The notes beneath the pieces were generated by a model. That model did no database searches. It worked only from the letters and a program-made list of their open reading frames with translations, and was not told where the DNA came from. 11,897 nt of DNA from Gymnopus androsaceus JB14. Lineage: Eukaryota > Basidiomycota > Agaricomycetes > Agaricales > Omphalotaceae. The stretch spans positions 1 through 11,897 of the forward strand of contig ML770276.1 of assembly GCA_009733575.1 (NCBI GenBank), read 5' to 3'. Position numbers and translations under genes: made by a program. Positions 1 to 8,112 of the stretch are shown piece by piece; the first letter of the stretch is position 1; every line of letters begins with the position of its first letter.

Positions 1-260
1 CGCAGACTCCACTTAGTCTCTCGCCGTATCCACTTGCTCTCTCGAAGTACCCACTTTACCGTATGCATAGTAGCCACACATATTCACGCAGTAGCCACTT
101 GCCTGATATATCGTTTGTACTTAGGACTGTATATAAGCTTAGGTACCATACCCTGTAATAACACCGTTGTCCCCCATCGATCTGTGTGATCGTTACTACT
201 AAGTCCTGTGTGGACTTACTGCTGCTACTTCCTGTTTAGGAACGTAACTCTAATAGTGAG
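1..260 (+). mobile_element. Possible LTR fragment (promoter and R-like part)
   Basis: The window opens in sequence with the look of a fungal LTR. It has a TATA-like GTATATAAGC at about 128-137, then CCTGTAATAACACC at about 152-165, then three short hairpins (178-242). No coding frame is evident. Neither the 5' end nor a matching second LTR is visible in the window, so this could be a solo or truncated LTR, or simply an unrelated promoter. The element family was not identified. Confidence 0.3.
178..242 (+). other. Three consecutive short hairpins
   Basis: Three perfect stems follow one another: CGATC/GATCG (178-182, 188-192), TAAGTCC/GGACTTA (200-206, 212-218) and TTCCT/AGGAA (229-233, 238-242). 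The first two have the identical five-base loop TGTGT; the third has GTTT. The block lies 40-100 bases downstream of a TATA-like box, where a retroelement RNA would begin. RNA structure is an inference from base pairing only. Confidence 0.45.
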
Positions 261-690
261 AGAAGGTGAGGTGAACTTGAAATGTGATTTGAGAGCTAGA
301 ACGCTTGTTTTGACTCTTTAAGTATGCAATATTTCGTATTATTTCTCGTAGGCCTCCCCGGACCGTGATCAGAGAAACATTTGGTTAGAGTCTCCGGTCC
401 CGATCGGGCAAGTATTGGAACACGATTTGATTTTTTGTTAGAGTTAGAGTCATTGAATAGGGGAAGCCGCTAGTAATTAATTGCTTTTGCCACCATCCCA
501 GCGTTGCAATTTAACTGCGTTCCCGAGTCTAAGGAGTGATGGATTTGGAAAAGAAACATTGAGCATAAAATTTTTTCAAACCACATTCAAATAATCACAT
601 ATATTATCAACCGAGTTCACTTGAAGTACTATTTACGTGGACACAATCGGCGCCTGCTCATTAACGTTACCGCCACTCATTCCGTAGAAT
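261..690. other. No gene seen
   Basis: No long open frame, RNA gene or repeat could be supported here. The stretch at 350-430, with CCGGACC and CCGGTCCCGATCGGG, is GC-richer than its surroundings and could be the leader of the LTR-like sequence upstream, but no primer-binding site was recognised. Confidence 0.4.
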
Positions 691-1141
691 TTAAGCTTCT
701 GGAATATATGTAATGGCAGGGATTCCCGAGTTAGTAAGTAGTCCTGCTAAGATAGCATAAACCTCGGAGATCTTCTCGGACAAATTATACACCCATTGCC
801 ACGACTGACGAACGACTTTTGTTTTGGTGTACCAACGAATTAGCACCTGATAACTGTTCAACTTGCGAAAGCCACAGAGATGTGGAACAGTCGAGCTAAT
901 CTCCAAAAAGCTAAACCAGTCTCGCAATCAATCATCTATAGCAAGTAGTAAGGAATCCGACTCCCGATGCCACTGCGAAAAATTTGAGCCTGGCTCCTCG
1001 CTCGAACATTTTCTCCGCACACAAATCCTGCGGTACTGAAGCAAAGATACCCACATTGAACCGGAAGTTGTATCCGACTCTTGATGCCAGTACAACTACA
1101 ACAAAACTCTCAAGATAGCAACGATGATTTTCTTGCGGAAT
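691..1141 (-). other. Unassigned minus-strand open frames, doubtful gene
   Basis: Two minus-strand frames lie next to each other. One runs from 1141 to 932 (69 codons; the first ATG is at 1009, so only 25 residues from a start). It contains two similar stretches, ASRVGYNF and ASGVGFLT, suggesting an internal duplication. The other runs from 927 to 691 (78 aa, starting MRDWFSFLE). I recognise neither. No clear splice junction joins them. CT-rich sequence and TATCCTA repeats lie upstream on the minus strand at 1190-1260, which could suit a fungal promoter. Chance open frames or a decayed gene are equally possible. Confidence 0.2.
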
Positions 1142-1230
1142 CTAAAGCCTAAAGTCCCGGATCTGATTCGGGAAAGCAGTGGGAGAAAACGGGAGCAGAG
1201 GGGAGCAAAGCGAAACTAAGTATATCAGGG

Positions 1231-1259
1231 TAGGATAGGATAGGATAGGATAGGATAGG
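1231..1259. repeat. (TAGGA)n microsatellite
   Basis: Five perfect TAGGA units and a partial sixth run in tandem. This is a simple pentanucleotide repeat. It is far too short and has the wrong unit (fungal telomeres are mostly TTAGGG) to be called telomeric. Confidence 0.9.
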
Positions 1260-1491
1260 CTAAAATTATACTGGTCAAGGTCCATTGCCAAACAACTAGT
1301 TTACCGCACTACTGTACAATGTGTCAATCTATGTTACTGCTACAGAACATACAGCCCTACTACATGGGGAGGGTCGCAAAAATCCAATCTGAATTATTAG
1401 GACACAAATGGATATAACGTCATGCAACTCCATAAGACGGGACGGTGCCCTATAAGTTGTGGATTCACATTGTTTAGCCTTCAAATGAGCA

Positions 1492-1550
1492 ATAAGGTCT
1501 TATAAGTCTTATAGAGGTTATAAGGCTTACAGCCACTTATAAGACCTTAT
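1492..1550. repeat. Perfect 16-bp inverted repeat with 27-bp spacer
   Basis: ATAAGGTCTTATAAGT (1492-1507) is exactly complementary to ACTTATAAGACCTTAT (1535-1550). The spacer and flanks carry more TTATAAG and TATAAGT words (1450-1456, 1521-1526). It could be a cruciform, the fold-back remnant of a small transposon, or two ends of a much-deleted MITE. No target-site duplication is evident. Confidence 0.7.
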
Positions 1551-1584
1551 AAACCCGCATAATGATGGTCCCGTTAAAGGCGAA

Positions 1585-1614
1585 TTTTTTTTTTTTGGCT
1601 TGGCTTGGCTTGGG
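1585..1614. repeat. T12 run followed by (GGCTT)n
   Basis: Twelve T residues (1585-1596) are followed directly by three GGCTT units and a partial fourth (1597-1614). This is low-complexity sequence. It might be the tail of an inserted retrocopy read on the minus strand, but nothing upstream supports that. Confidence 0.8.
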
Positions 1615-2287
1615 TAACATTGCTGGTGTCCTCGAGCAACAAAATCAAGCATTGACGAATAAGATAAATAATGTATATATTCCAATACTATACATGTGCT
1701 GTAAAATCAAGTGAGTATTGAGCAAACATGAGCAGGATTAGCAAGTATTCGATTGAAGGCAATTATGGCAATTGGATTGCTTTCCAAAACCATACAGATT
1801 CGAATAACTACTCCAAATGGACGCACTCTTTGTTCATTGTATATATCGACCAATTCGGACTCCTGCTCAATTTTTACCGGCGTGAGACATACTTAACTTG
1901 AAAGGTGAACCTGCTAAAGCCCCGTGTTATCCTCACACTGGAAAGTGACAAAAATCTGCTCAGCAGATTTTTGGACTGATACACAAACAATAAGTCCATG
2001 TTTTGATGACACCAAAAGCCAGACTGAAATGCAGATTTTCAGCCAGGTGGAAACTCTGACTGAAAAGGGATAACTCAGCCCACAATTCAGTACAGATGAT
2101 ATGACTCCTGAAATCTAGAGTTCAGGGGGCTTGATTTAAGATAGGCATCAGGCAAACTCAGCTGACCCCACGTCGCATTTATAAAAGGAAATTTTTGAAA
2201 TTCCCATGCCCTTTGAAGGGATTGTACCGTTCACAGCGAGATTATGCAAAATAGGGGTTGAACAAATGCTCAACATATGTTCCATCT
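1615..2287. other. No gene seen; contains small palindromes
   Basis: No reading frame of note was found on either strand. Besides the palindrome at 1950-1972 there is a near-perfect one at 2107-2126 (CCTGAAATCTAGAGTTCAGG, one mismatched pair). ACTGAA/TTCAGT words recur between 2020 and 2130. Confidence 0.4.
1950..1972. repeat. 23-bp palindrome with a single central base
   Basis: AAAAATCTGCT (1950-1960) and AGCAGATTTTT (1962-1972) are perfect complements around one C. The right-hand word CAGATTTT recurs at about 2032-2039. Two transposon ends lying head to head would look like this, but no element body was found. Confidence 0.7.
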
Positions 2288-2333
2288 GGGCCTATAGCTT
2301 TTAGCGTAACCCCAAAGTAACCGTTACTTTTGG
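2288..2333 (+). repeat. Candidate left terminal inverted repeat (AGCGTAACCCC type)
   Basis: GGGCCTATAGCTTTTAGCG is followed by TAACCCCAAAGTAAC. Its inverted counterpart is at 8179-8209: read on the minus strand it gives GGGGGCATAGCACTTTCAGC, then GTAACCCC. A shorter inverted copy is at 8036-8047. GCGTAACC (2304-2311) is preceded by TA, and GGTTACGC (8036-8043) is followed by TA, as a TA target duplication would give. CCAAAGTAAC and GTTACTTTTGG at 2312-2333 also form a local fold-back. Calling this a transposon end is inference. Confidence 0.45.
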
Positions 2334-2975
2334 TTACTTTTGGGTTACTTTGGGATCACTTTGGAGTTACACTGGGGTGACATTGAATATGTCAGTGTGA
2401 CATATTTAAAGTAACCCTATAAGTATTTCAATTGTTACAACAAACATAAAAACTGCATGCACCCTCATTATGTTACTCACATCTGGGCTCAGCATCTCAA
2501 GCCACTTGAGGTGATGCTGGATTTCACAAAAGTAACACTTGGGTGATGTTAAATTTCAAAAAGTTTACTCTCGGGTGACAGTGAATTTAATGAAAATTAT
2601 GCTGAATCAACTAAAAGTTACATTTGGGTGACTTTGAATCTAGTGAAGGTTACTTTTGATGTAGTGAAGATGACTTTCAGGCAACTTTGAATTTAGTAAA
2701 GGTTCCTTCTGATTTAGTAAAAGTTACTTCGGGTGACTTTGAATTTAGTAAAGGTTACTTTTGATTTAGTGAAATCTACTTTTGGGTGACTTTGAATTTA
2801 GTGAAGGTTACTTTTAGGTGACTTCATGTTCAGTAAAGGCTGCTTTTGATTTAGTGAAAGTTACTTTCAGGTGACTTTGAATTTAGTGAAGGTTACTTTT
2901 TGATTTATTGAAAGTTACTAATTCAGTGCTACTTTTGATTTAGTGAAAGTTACTCTTGGGTGACTTTGAATTTGG
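2334..2975. repeat. Imperfect ~52-bp tandem array of GTTACTTTT / GGGTGACTTTGAATTTAGTG
   Basis: The words GGGTGACTTTGAATTTAG, AAGGTTACTTTTGATTTAG and AAAGTTACTTT alternate. Successive GGGTGAC-like starts lie at about 2626, 2679, 2731, 2784, 2816, 2869 and 2958, so the spacing is mostly 52-53 bp with one half-length and one longer interval. More diverged words of the same kind (GGTTACTTTTGGGTTACTTTGGG, split by substitutions) run from about 2324 to 2375. The array sits just inside the candidate left end, and short units of the same vocabulary occur near the right end at 8113-8178. Subterminal transposase-binding repeats are one interpretation. Confidence 0.7.
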
Positions 2976-2979
2976 TTAA

Positions 2980-3275
2980 CATGGACATGGAGCTTGTTTG
3001 GATATCAAAGCATGCTACTATGCATGAATCATGTATGGATTGCTTATTCTGAGGTCCAGGAGGTCCATACTGCATATGAAAATTGAAATCAAACTTTCTC
3101 AAGCTTGAACTCACCATGGATGTGGAACTTATTTGCGTATCACAGGATGTTGACATGAATGGATTATGTATATCATGAGTGTTGTTAGGTCAAAGAGGTT
3201 CATACTGCATATGAAAATTGAAATTGAACTTTTTTGCTTGAGCTTGCTGTGACCATGAAGCTTAATTTGGTTTTT
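2980..3275. repeat. 135-bp tandem duplication plus a partial third copy
   Basis: Copy 1 (2980-3114) and copy 2 (3115-3253) both start CATGGA and share GGTYCATACTGCATATGAAA, then ATTGAAAT, exactly 135 bp apart. A third copy starts at 3254 (CATGAAGCTTAATTTGG) and is lost in a T-run. The copies are diverged and no conserved protein runs through them, although a chance minus-strand frame does. Confidence 0.7.
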
Positions 3276-3279
3276 TTTT

Positions 3280-3430
3280 GTTCGGACACAAGTCTAGTGT
3301 TGAAAGACTCTATTAAATACCTGTTAATCAAGTAAGTACCATAAATAAAGTATGATTAACTCAATAAACTGGTGTGAAAAGTGAAGTACTAAGCTCATCC
3401 TCAGTTTGGACACAAGTTTAGTGTCAAAAA
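3280..3430. repeat. Two diverged copies of a ~27-bp direct repeat
   Basis: GTTCGGACACAAGTCTAGTG (3280-3299) recurs as GTTTGGACACAAGTTTAGTG (3404-3423), followed in both by TTGAAAG/TCAAAAAG-like sequence. The differences in the first 20 bases are C/T transitions. The function is unknown. Confidence 0.6.
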
Positions 3431-3509
3431 GCTGAGAGTGTCACAATGAACATGACCAACTTTTTTTTATTTTATTTATTTTTTAAATCCTCATTTATTT
3501 GCCGTTGTG

Positions 3510-3673
3510 TGTTAGCATATGGTAGTGAACCCCTGTCGTATCTACAAGTATTGTAGGTAACCTAATAACTACTCGTGTGTATATCTTCCAACAACGCTGG
3601 GCTCCCAAAGGAGGCCCTGACAGGACTCACCCGGAAGGGTAAGCCCCATCTAACCGCAAGGGCTTAATTAAGC
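3510..3673 (+). mobile_element. Structured block, possible LTR end and leader
   Basis: TGTTAGC at 3510 and CCAACA ending at 3593 would suit TG...CA LTR ends, though 84 bp is too short for a whole LTR. Four stems follow within 125 bp: CTACAA/TTGTAG (3542-3547, 3551-3556), GGGCTCC/GGAGGCCC with one bulge (3599-3605, 3610-3617), ACCC/GGGT closing a GGAA loop (3629-3640), and TAAGCCC/GGGCTTA (3640-3646, 3660-3666). The perfect 12-bp palindrome GCTTAATTAAGC lies at 3662-3673. A retroelement leader is the likeliest reading. I could not match it to a known structured RNA, tRNA or ribozyme. Confidence 0.35.
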
Positions 3674-4223
3674 AGTAGTCATAAATGATGAATTGTCCGT
3701 GCTGTGTGAAGGTAATGTAGGAAGGAAAGGAAAATCACAGCCCGCTCCACTACACCAAAATTCTCCTTCCCGTGTCCCCCCCAGTCCCCACAATTCCATG
3801 ATCCTCCCTCCAAAGGTCCTTTGTATAGCGTGTAGTTGGGCACATGCCACCACTGTGCAGCTGCGCATTCATAGAACCCATTTTTTCGGATGGCAAGTCC
3901 AGGCAGCAGGCCAGGGTCACCACTCCCTGCGGTAGGCCTGGGCTTCTGAGCAACAGTCCTTCCGGATTATGCTGGATGGATACATGTGTAGGTCCCAAGG
4001 CTACAGCCATGAGCCCGAGCTGATGAAGTGAATTGCAAATGGAATTGGGATGTGAGTGGAGGCAAGGCTCCAAAGGTGAAGATATGGTGAGTGTGAGTGA
4101 GTGGTCGGTGGGTGAGAAGAAGCCAAGGAGTTCAAAGTGTGGTCCACAGGCGGCAGAGCGACATCTGGATGCATGCCAGCAAATCCACCCAATTTGCCAA
4201 TCCAGAGCACATCTGAGGGGTAG
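3674..4223 (+). mobile_element. Non-coding body of a retroelement remnant
   Basis: This GC-richer stretch has open frames on both strands, but none resembles gag, protease, integrase, reverse transcriptase or RNase H. It ends in the purine tract GAGGGGTAG (4215-4223), positioned as a polypurine tract directly before an LTR-like start. It may be the internal region of a non-autonomous element (TRIM or LARD type) or a deleted copia-type element. Open frames at 3693-3935 (plus) and 3750-4073 (minus) overlap each other and are not credible as genes. Confidence 0.3.
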
Positions 4224-4470
4224 TGTTGTGACTAGCTAGCTATCCTGCTGATGATGAAGGTAGCTAGTCTTCTGTACGGTTAGCAGGGTGCGGCCTATAG
4301 CTGCCCCCTTGCTCAACGCCGCATCCACAGCGAAATTTTTGCCCCGCAAGCGTGGGAAAGAAACGAGATGATGGTGGTTTGAGATCAAGAGGCCCCACAT
4401 GACCAACTATAAATATGTTGTAATACAAGCTTGAGTGAATCTATTGCGCTGACGGATCTATAGAATAACA
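4224..4470 (+). mobile_element. LTR-like sequence (TGTTGTGAC...AATAACA)
   Basis: It begins TGTTGTGACTAGCTAGC right after a polypurine tract, has a TATA-like CTATAAATATG at about 4406-4416, and can end at AATAACA (4464-4470), giving about 247 bp, a usual size for copia-type LTRs. A second copy of the ending, TATAGAATAACAG, follows at 4518-4530, so the true end is ambiguous. No partner LTR is in the window. Confidence 0.4.
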
Positions 4471-4622
4471 GTTTAAGTCCCAGCACCAGAAGATGATTGC
4501 AAGCATCTTGTATTACTTATAGAATAACAGTATAAGTCTGATAAAAGCAGTCAGTAAGTAAATTAATAAGTAAGTAAGGTATTGGGGCTCACCTTAGCAC
4601 TGGAAGATGGTTGTAAGCATCT
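4459..4622. repeat. Diverged direct duplication of the LTR-end region
   Basis: TATAGAATAACAGT is present at 4459-4472 and 4518-4531. The block AGCACCAGAAGATGATTGCA, then AGCATCT (4482-4508), recurs at 4596-4622 with four differences in 27, all transitions. The second copy has about 60 extra bases, rich in TAAGTAAG, between the two blocks. Confidence 0.65.
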
Positions 4623-4914
4623 GAGGGGTGCCGTTGGTATGCAGCTGAATAAGTAGGGTACAAATAGGGTAAGTTCTATATACAGAAGTCAGTCTAGGTA
4701 AGTTAAAGTCCATACACCTACTTGGTCCATGTTTGTATAGTAAGTGACCATGGATGCACATGAATAGAGAAATAACTCAACAAAGTACCAGAAAACGTAA
4801 CTAGTAACTACAGATTGTAGTAAAGTCCATAGAAAGTGTCCCGAGTATCTAAGGGATAAAATGAAGCATAACAAGGTCCATAGAAATAATAAGAGATATC
4901 AAGATAAGGAAAGG
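4623..4914. other. No gene seen
   Basis: This is AT-rich sequence without a credible frame. GTCCATA-type words recur (4708-4714, 4827-4833, 4876-4882). A 61-codon minus-strand frame at 4689-4874 has no recognisable features. Confidence 0.4.
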
Positions 4915-5549
4915 GTACATCAGCAAAACCTGGGTGAAGGTCATAGCAGCTATAGCAATCTATAGCAAGCCATAGCAGCCATAGTGCTATGAAATGCTAT
5001 GAGCTGCTATGAGATCGCCGAGTACTCAAGCCAGCTGTCACTTTCTTCTGTCAATAGTATATAGCATCAACGAGTCGTCGTAACTTCCCCAAGTTCCCTT
5101 CCTTCCCTCCCAAAAAGTTTCTTTTTTTTCTAAGTTGGTTGTCGCTTTGGCTCGGCATTCTCGGTGAGTTTCATTCAAGCCTTCAACCTTGTTCAATATC
5201 TAATCAAGCATTGCATACTATACTGTAGCTTTATCTATGCTATATACTAGTTATCATAGCTCTGTTTTGGTAAACTACACTACTATGTACTAATCTGAAT
5301 ATATATGATTTATCATAATTATTTGGTCTCGCAAGAAACAATTCCGAGGATGTCATATATATGAATTGAAAGACTGACAGATGATGCAATGATGTGCGGA
5401 ATCCACAGCAGCCCATAGCAGCTCATAGCAATCCATAGCAATCCATAGCTCTGGATAGATGGGGACCTTGCTATGGGTGCTATGGGTGCTATGAGTGCTG
5501 GATAGCGCTATCCAGCGCTATCCAGTACACCCAGGTTTTGCTGATGTAC
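4915..5549. mobile_element. MITE with perfect 22-bp terminal inverted repeats
   Basis: The ends at 4915-4936 (GTACATCAGCAAAACC, then TGGGTG) and 5528-5549 are exact reverse complements over 22 bp. If the outer TA of GTAC is the duplicated target, the element proper is 4918-5546 (629 bp). Inside each end lie clusters of CATAGC words in both orientations (4942-5013 and 5404-5521) and, on the right, the 20-bp palindrome GCTGGATAGCGCTATCCAGC at 5497-5516. There is no transposase frame, so it would need one in trans. TA targets suit Tc1/mariner-like elements, but the superfamily is not settled by sequence alone. Confidence 0.85.
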
Positions 5550-5587
5550 ATGTATAGTGCCTGGTGATGTTAATCCCCAAGCAAGGC

Positions 5588-6854
5588 TCAAGCTTTGACT
5601 GACTTAAATTTTCTTCTCTTGCTGCAACAAGTGCCTTCTAGCCCATCTTCATCAACACCCTCTGGTTCATCAGTAGTAGCAGCCTGGTGCTTGCTCAGTT
5701 TCAGTGTTGGTTTTGGTCTGGGCTGCTTTGGGCTGCTGTCCTCTCTAAGAGCCTTTGCACGTTCAAGCTCATTGGCTTCTGCCACTTGATCACAGTCTGC
5801 ATCTTTCTGAACCAAGTATTAGCAACAAAAGCAAAAATAATTTAAATCACACATACCTGCAATTCAATGTCATTATCTCCCTCATGCTCCTGGCCATGCT
5901 CAGTTACATCAGGACCGCTGAAGGTTGGACCCCAGCATAATTCATGTGGTCCAGCATCTAGGCCCCACTGATCATTCCCTGCATGACCTGCTCTTTCAGA
6001 TCTGTCAAACATGATTTTGTCAAGCAGACTGATAGCCTCAAAATTGACATCAACCTCATTACCCTTCTCCTTGCCATCCACAGTGAGACAGTTCCACTGC
6101 TGCAAACGCTCCCAGGCCTTTTGAAGCACAGATTGCTCAATGTTATCTGTGGATGAGTTGTGTTCCATTGCCATAAACTCATCTTGATGGCGGTGGGCCA
6201 TGAGCAAAGTACGGCAATGCGCAATAGCATATGCATGCCTTCCCTGGATGACAATTTCGGTTGCATTGGGAAATGTAGTATGGAACCAGTTGTTGATTTC
6301 TGCAATGTCAGTATCCAGAAGCCCTCCAGAATACATTGTTGCATCAATCTTGAGTTTCTGTTTAACAGCCATCATAGCCAAAGCTGGGACTTTCTGCACA
6401 GATTGCTGGCTGGGGTCAAGAATGAGGGAAGTGATGAGCTGTTTATGCGTATCCAGAATGCTCCGTAACTCTGCAGGACACTTTACTGCATTAGGATCCA
6501 AGAGCAGCTTATCTTCAGCATCTTCCTTATTGGAGTTCTCTTGTAATGGCTGTAGGTATTTTCCAAGCTATCAATGAGAACATCAATCATTTGAGCATAT
6601 TTATGAATTAAAATTGAACATACCCGAATCCTTCGACGCCCCTTGTAATCTTTCCACAGTCCATCAGCAATATCTGAAGCAGAGACATTGTGAATGATCT
6701 TATTGGCAAGATCATTCTCTATGCCACGCCACATCTGAACAGTCCCAGTTAATGACTGTTTATCCCAAGAGATTAGACAACCCGGATAGTAATATACACC
6801 ATTGCTCTGGACCAGGATACCTTTCCCAGGACTACATAAATATATTAAGTTCAT
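5588..6854 (-). CDS. Unrecognised three-exon protein, about 386 aa
   Basis: Three minus-strand exons join in frame: 6854-6624, 6567-5857 and 5806-5588 (77 + 237 + 72 aa, TGA stop). Both introns are GTATGT...AG, of 56 bp (6568-6623) and 50 bp (5807-5856); the second has a branch-like GCTAATAC. The start is uncertain. ATG 6854 is just upstream of a possible acceptor (TTTATGTAG, ending 6832), so earlier exons may exist. Near the N-terminus, GILVQSNGVYYYPGCLI and VQMWRG faintly recall a Tudor/PWWP-like barrel; this is a weak impression. The middle is mixed helical sequence (IAHCRTLLMAHRHQDEF). The C-terminus is acidic then basic (CSKRRKFK), as a nuclear signal would be. No enzyme or transposase motif is seen. 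It lies among mobile elements, just beyond a MITE, and may itself belong to a mobile or multicopy fungal family. Confidence 0.6.
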
Positions 6855-7595
6855 GGAAAGGTAGGTGGTTTTACTGGAGGTAAATCAGAGGTGTTGAAGT
6901 ACAAGTGAATCTTGCGAGTGAGAGCAATCTATAATTTGCATTAACAGCTGTAATAATAAAGTATAGAAAGGCTTACAATGGGTTTAGTAACTGAGACCAT
7001 AGTCACCTGACTTTGTATTATTGTAAGATTGCAGGTTAAGTGAGCTGGTCTCTGAAAAGAAGAACGGATATTCGAAGCAAGGACAGATTCGAACTTTTCA
7101 TGCCAGCAACTGATCGAAACTGCCGCGGAAGCAATTTTGTGTCTGTGCAACTTTCTGTGCAACTTGAAATTGTCAGACAAAGAGAAAATGCTCGCATGAT
7201 TCTATTCAGTATATGAGCAAGCCATGTTCTTGGATCATGAATGCCCATGAAAATTCAAGCATGGGGTACCGAATCTAGGCCAAAGATAATAATAAAGATT
7301 CATGTGCTCTCAATCCGACAGCAAAAGCATCAATTATATGGCCTTTTATTATTCTCTATACTCTTGCAATGAGAGGTTTTGATATAATTATATTCCTTCA
7401 TGTCTGTGCATGCATCTTTAGCAACCAGAATCATTTGAATAAACATTGGAGTACTTACTACAAGTCACTGGCACTGCAGCTGATAATTTGACTTTAAGTC
7501 ATCAAATCAATGATTGACCTGGCTCCATATTAGTCTAACAGTGTGCATAAAGGCCTTAAATGAACCTATGGATCTTTTTTATGCTGGATCCATTA
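6855..7595 (-). other. No firm gene; possible upstream exons
   Basis: Short minus-strand frames at 6941-7180 (containing HRHKIASAAVSISCWHEKF) and 7036-7248 (starting MGIHDPRTWLAHIL) overlap and compete, and I cannot say which, if either, is real. GTAAGC at 6979 and several AG acceptors are present on the minus strand, so this stretch may hold exons or introns linking the two coding remnants on either side. It is AT-rich from about 7280 on. Confidence 0.25.
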
Positions 7596-8014
7596 CAGAT
7601 TCAAGCCTGAAATCATAATATGTGAGTTTAGTCAATTGAAATGCTTATAGCCTCACTGACTTGTTCTTTGTGGAGTCTGAGTGTGTGCAAGAAAAGTCCT
7701 TCAGCAATTTCAATTGAAACAAACCCTGAAGTACCTACTTCCATATAACTGAACATTAAGAGGTTGTAGTACTCAGGGAAAGCTGTGGCTGCCTCCAATT
7801 CCTGATCAGCTACCTAAGTGCTTGATGGAAGGTCCAGGGTAAATCACTTGAATCTCATAGATCACACACTTACAGAACCTTTCACTGCTCAGAGATAGTT
7901 CTGTATGTGATCTGGAGAGATAGTGGTTGAAGTAAGAACAAGGGTAAGTTTGGCAGTAATCCCATGCAAATGGAAATCATTTGAAGTGCTTAGCTTTTCA
8001 ATATTATGATTTAT
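7596..8014 (-). pseudogene. Broken coding remnant, two exon-like blocks
   Basis: On the minus strand an open frame runs from 8014 and contains HLHGITAKLTLVLTSTTISP, then DHIQNYL. An in-frame TGA (7891-7889) follows, then AVKGS up to a GTAAGT donor at 7873. A 60-bp intron (7873-7814) leads to a second block in the same phase, 7813-7628, containing ELEAATAFPEYYNLLMFSYM, then about 35 further residues to LHKEQV. The internal TGA could be a CGA changed by one C-to-T step. The second block ends at TAA 7630, or uses a GTGAGG donor at 7656 and stops at about 7596. No ATG start is visible. The composition reads as genuine protein, but I do not recognise the family. It may belong with the downstream gene at 5588-6854 or be an older neighbour. 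Confidence 0.4.
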
Positions 8015-8035
8015 TCAATATTTATAGTTACACAA

Positions 8036-8047
8036 GGTTACGCTAAA
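8036..8047 (-). repeat. Candidate inner right end, GGTTACGCTAAA
   Basis: This is the reverse complement of the left-end TTTAGCGTAACC at 2300-2311. GGTTACGC here is followed by TA and the left GCGTAACC is preceded by TA, compatible with a TA target duplication and an element of about 5.7 kb (2304-8043). The match is short, so chance is possible. Confidence 0.3.
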
Positions 8048-8112
8048 TATGGCAATGCCATTTTAGAGTAAATGAATGTTGAGGATACACTGGGTGTTGC
8101 TGGGGGTATATT

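Noticed and set aside
1231..1259. Telomere-like repeat
   Set aside because: The unit is TAGGA, only 29 bp long and internal; not TTAGGG.
2950..3156. 68-codon minus-strand open frame
   Set aside because: It lies across the 135-bp tandem copies and the end of the 52-bp array; the residue pattern follows the repeat and the frame is not kept between copies.
3599..3666. tRNA gene or hammerhead ribozyme
   Set aside because: There is no cloverleaf with box A and B sequences, and no CUGANGA...GAAA core arranged on the stems.
3693..4073. Overlapping 80-107 codon frames on both strands
   Set aside because: They overlap on opposite strands in GC-richer repeat-like DNA, lack any domain, and sit in the non-coding body of a retroelement remnant.
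3510..4470. One complete LTR retrotransposon bounded by 3510-3593 and 4224-4470
   Set aside because: The two LTR-like pieces share no sequence, so they are not a pair from one element.
3280..5549. CRISPR array or prokaryotic operon
   Set aside because: The repeats are diverged, irregularly spaced and without unique spacers, and genes in the window carry spliceosomal introns.
5842..6577. Plus-strand frames opposite the three-exon gene (102 and 125 codons)
   Set aside because: They are shadows of the minus-strand exon 2, which joins in phase through two good introns; the plus frames have no splice or domain support.
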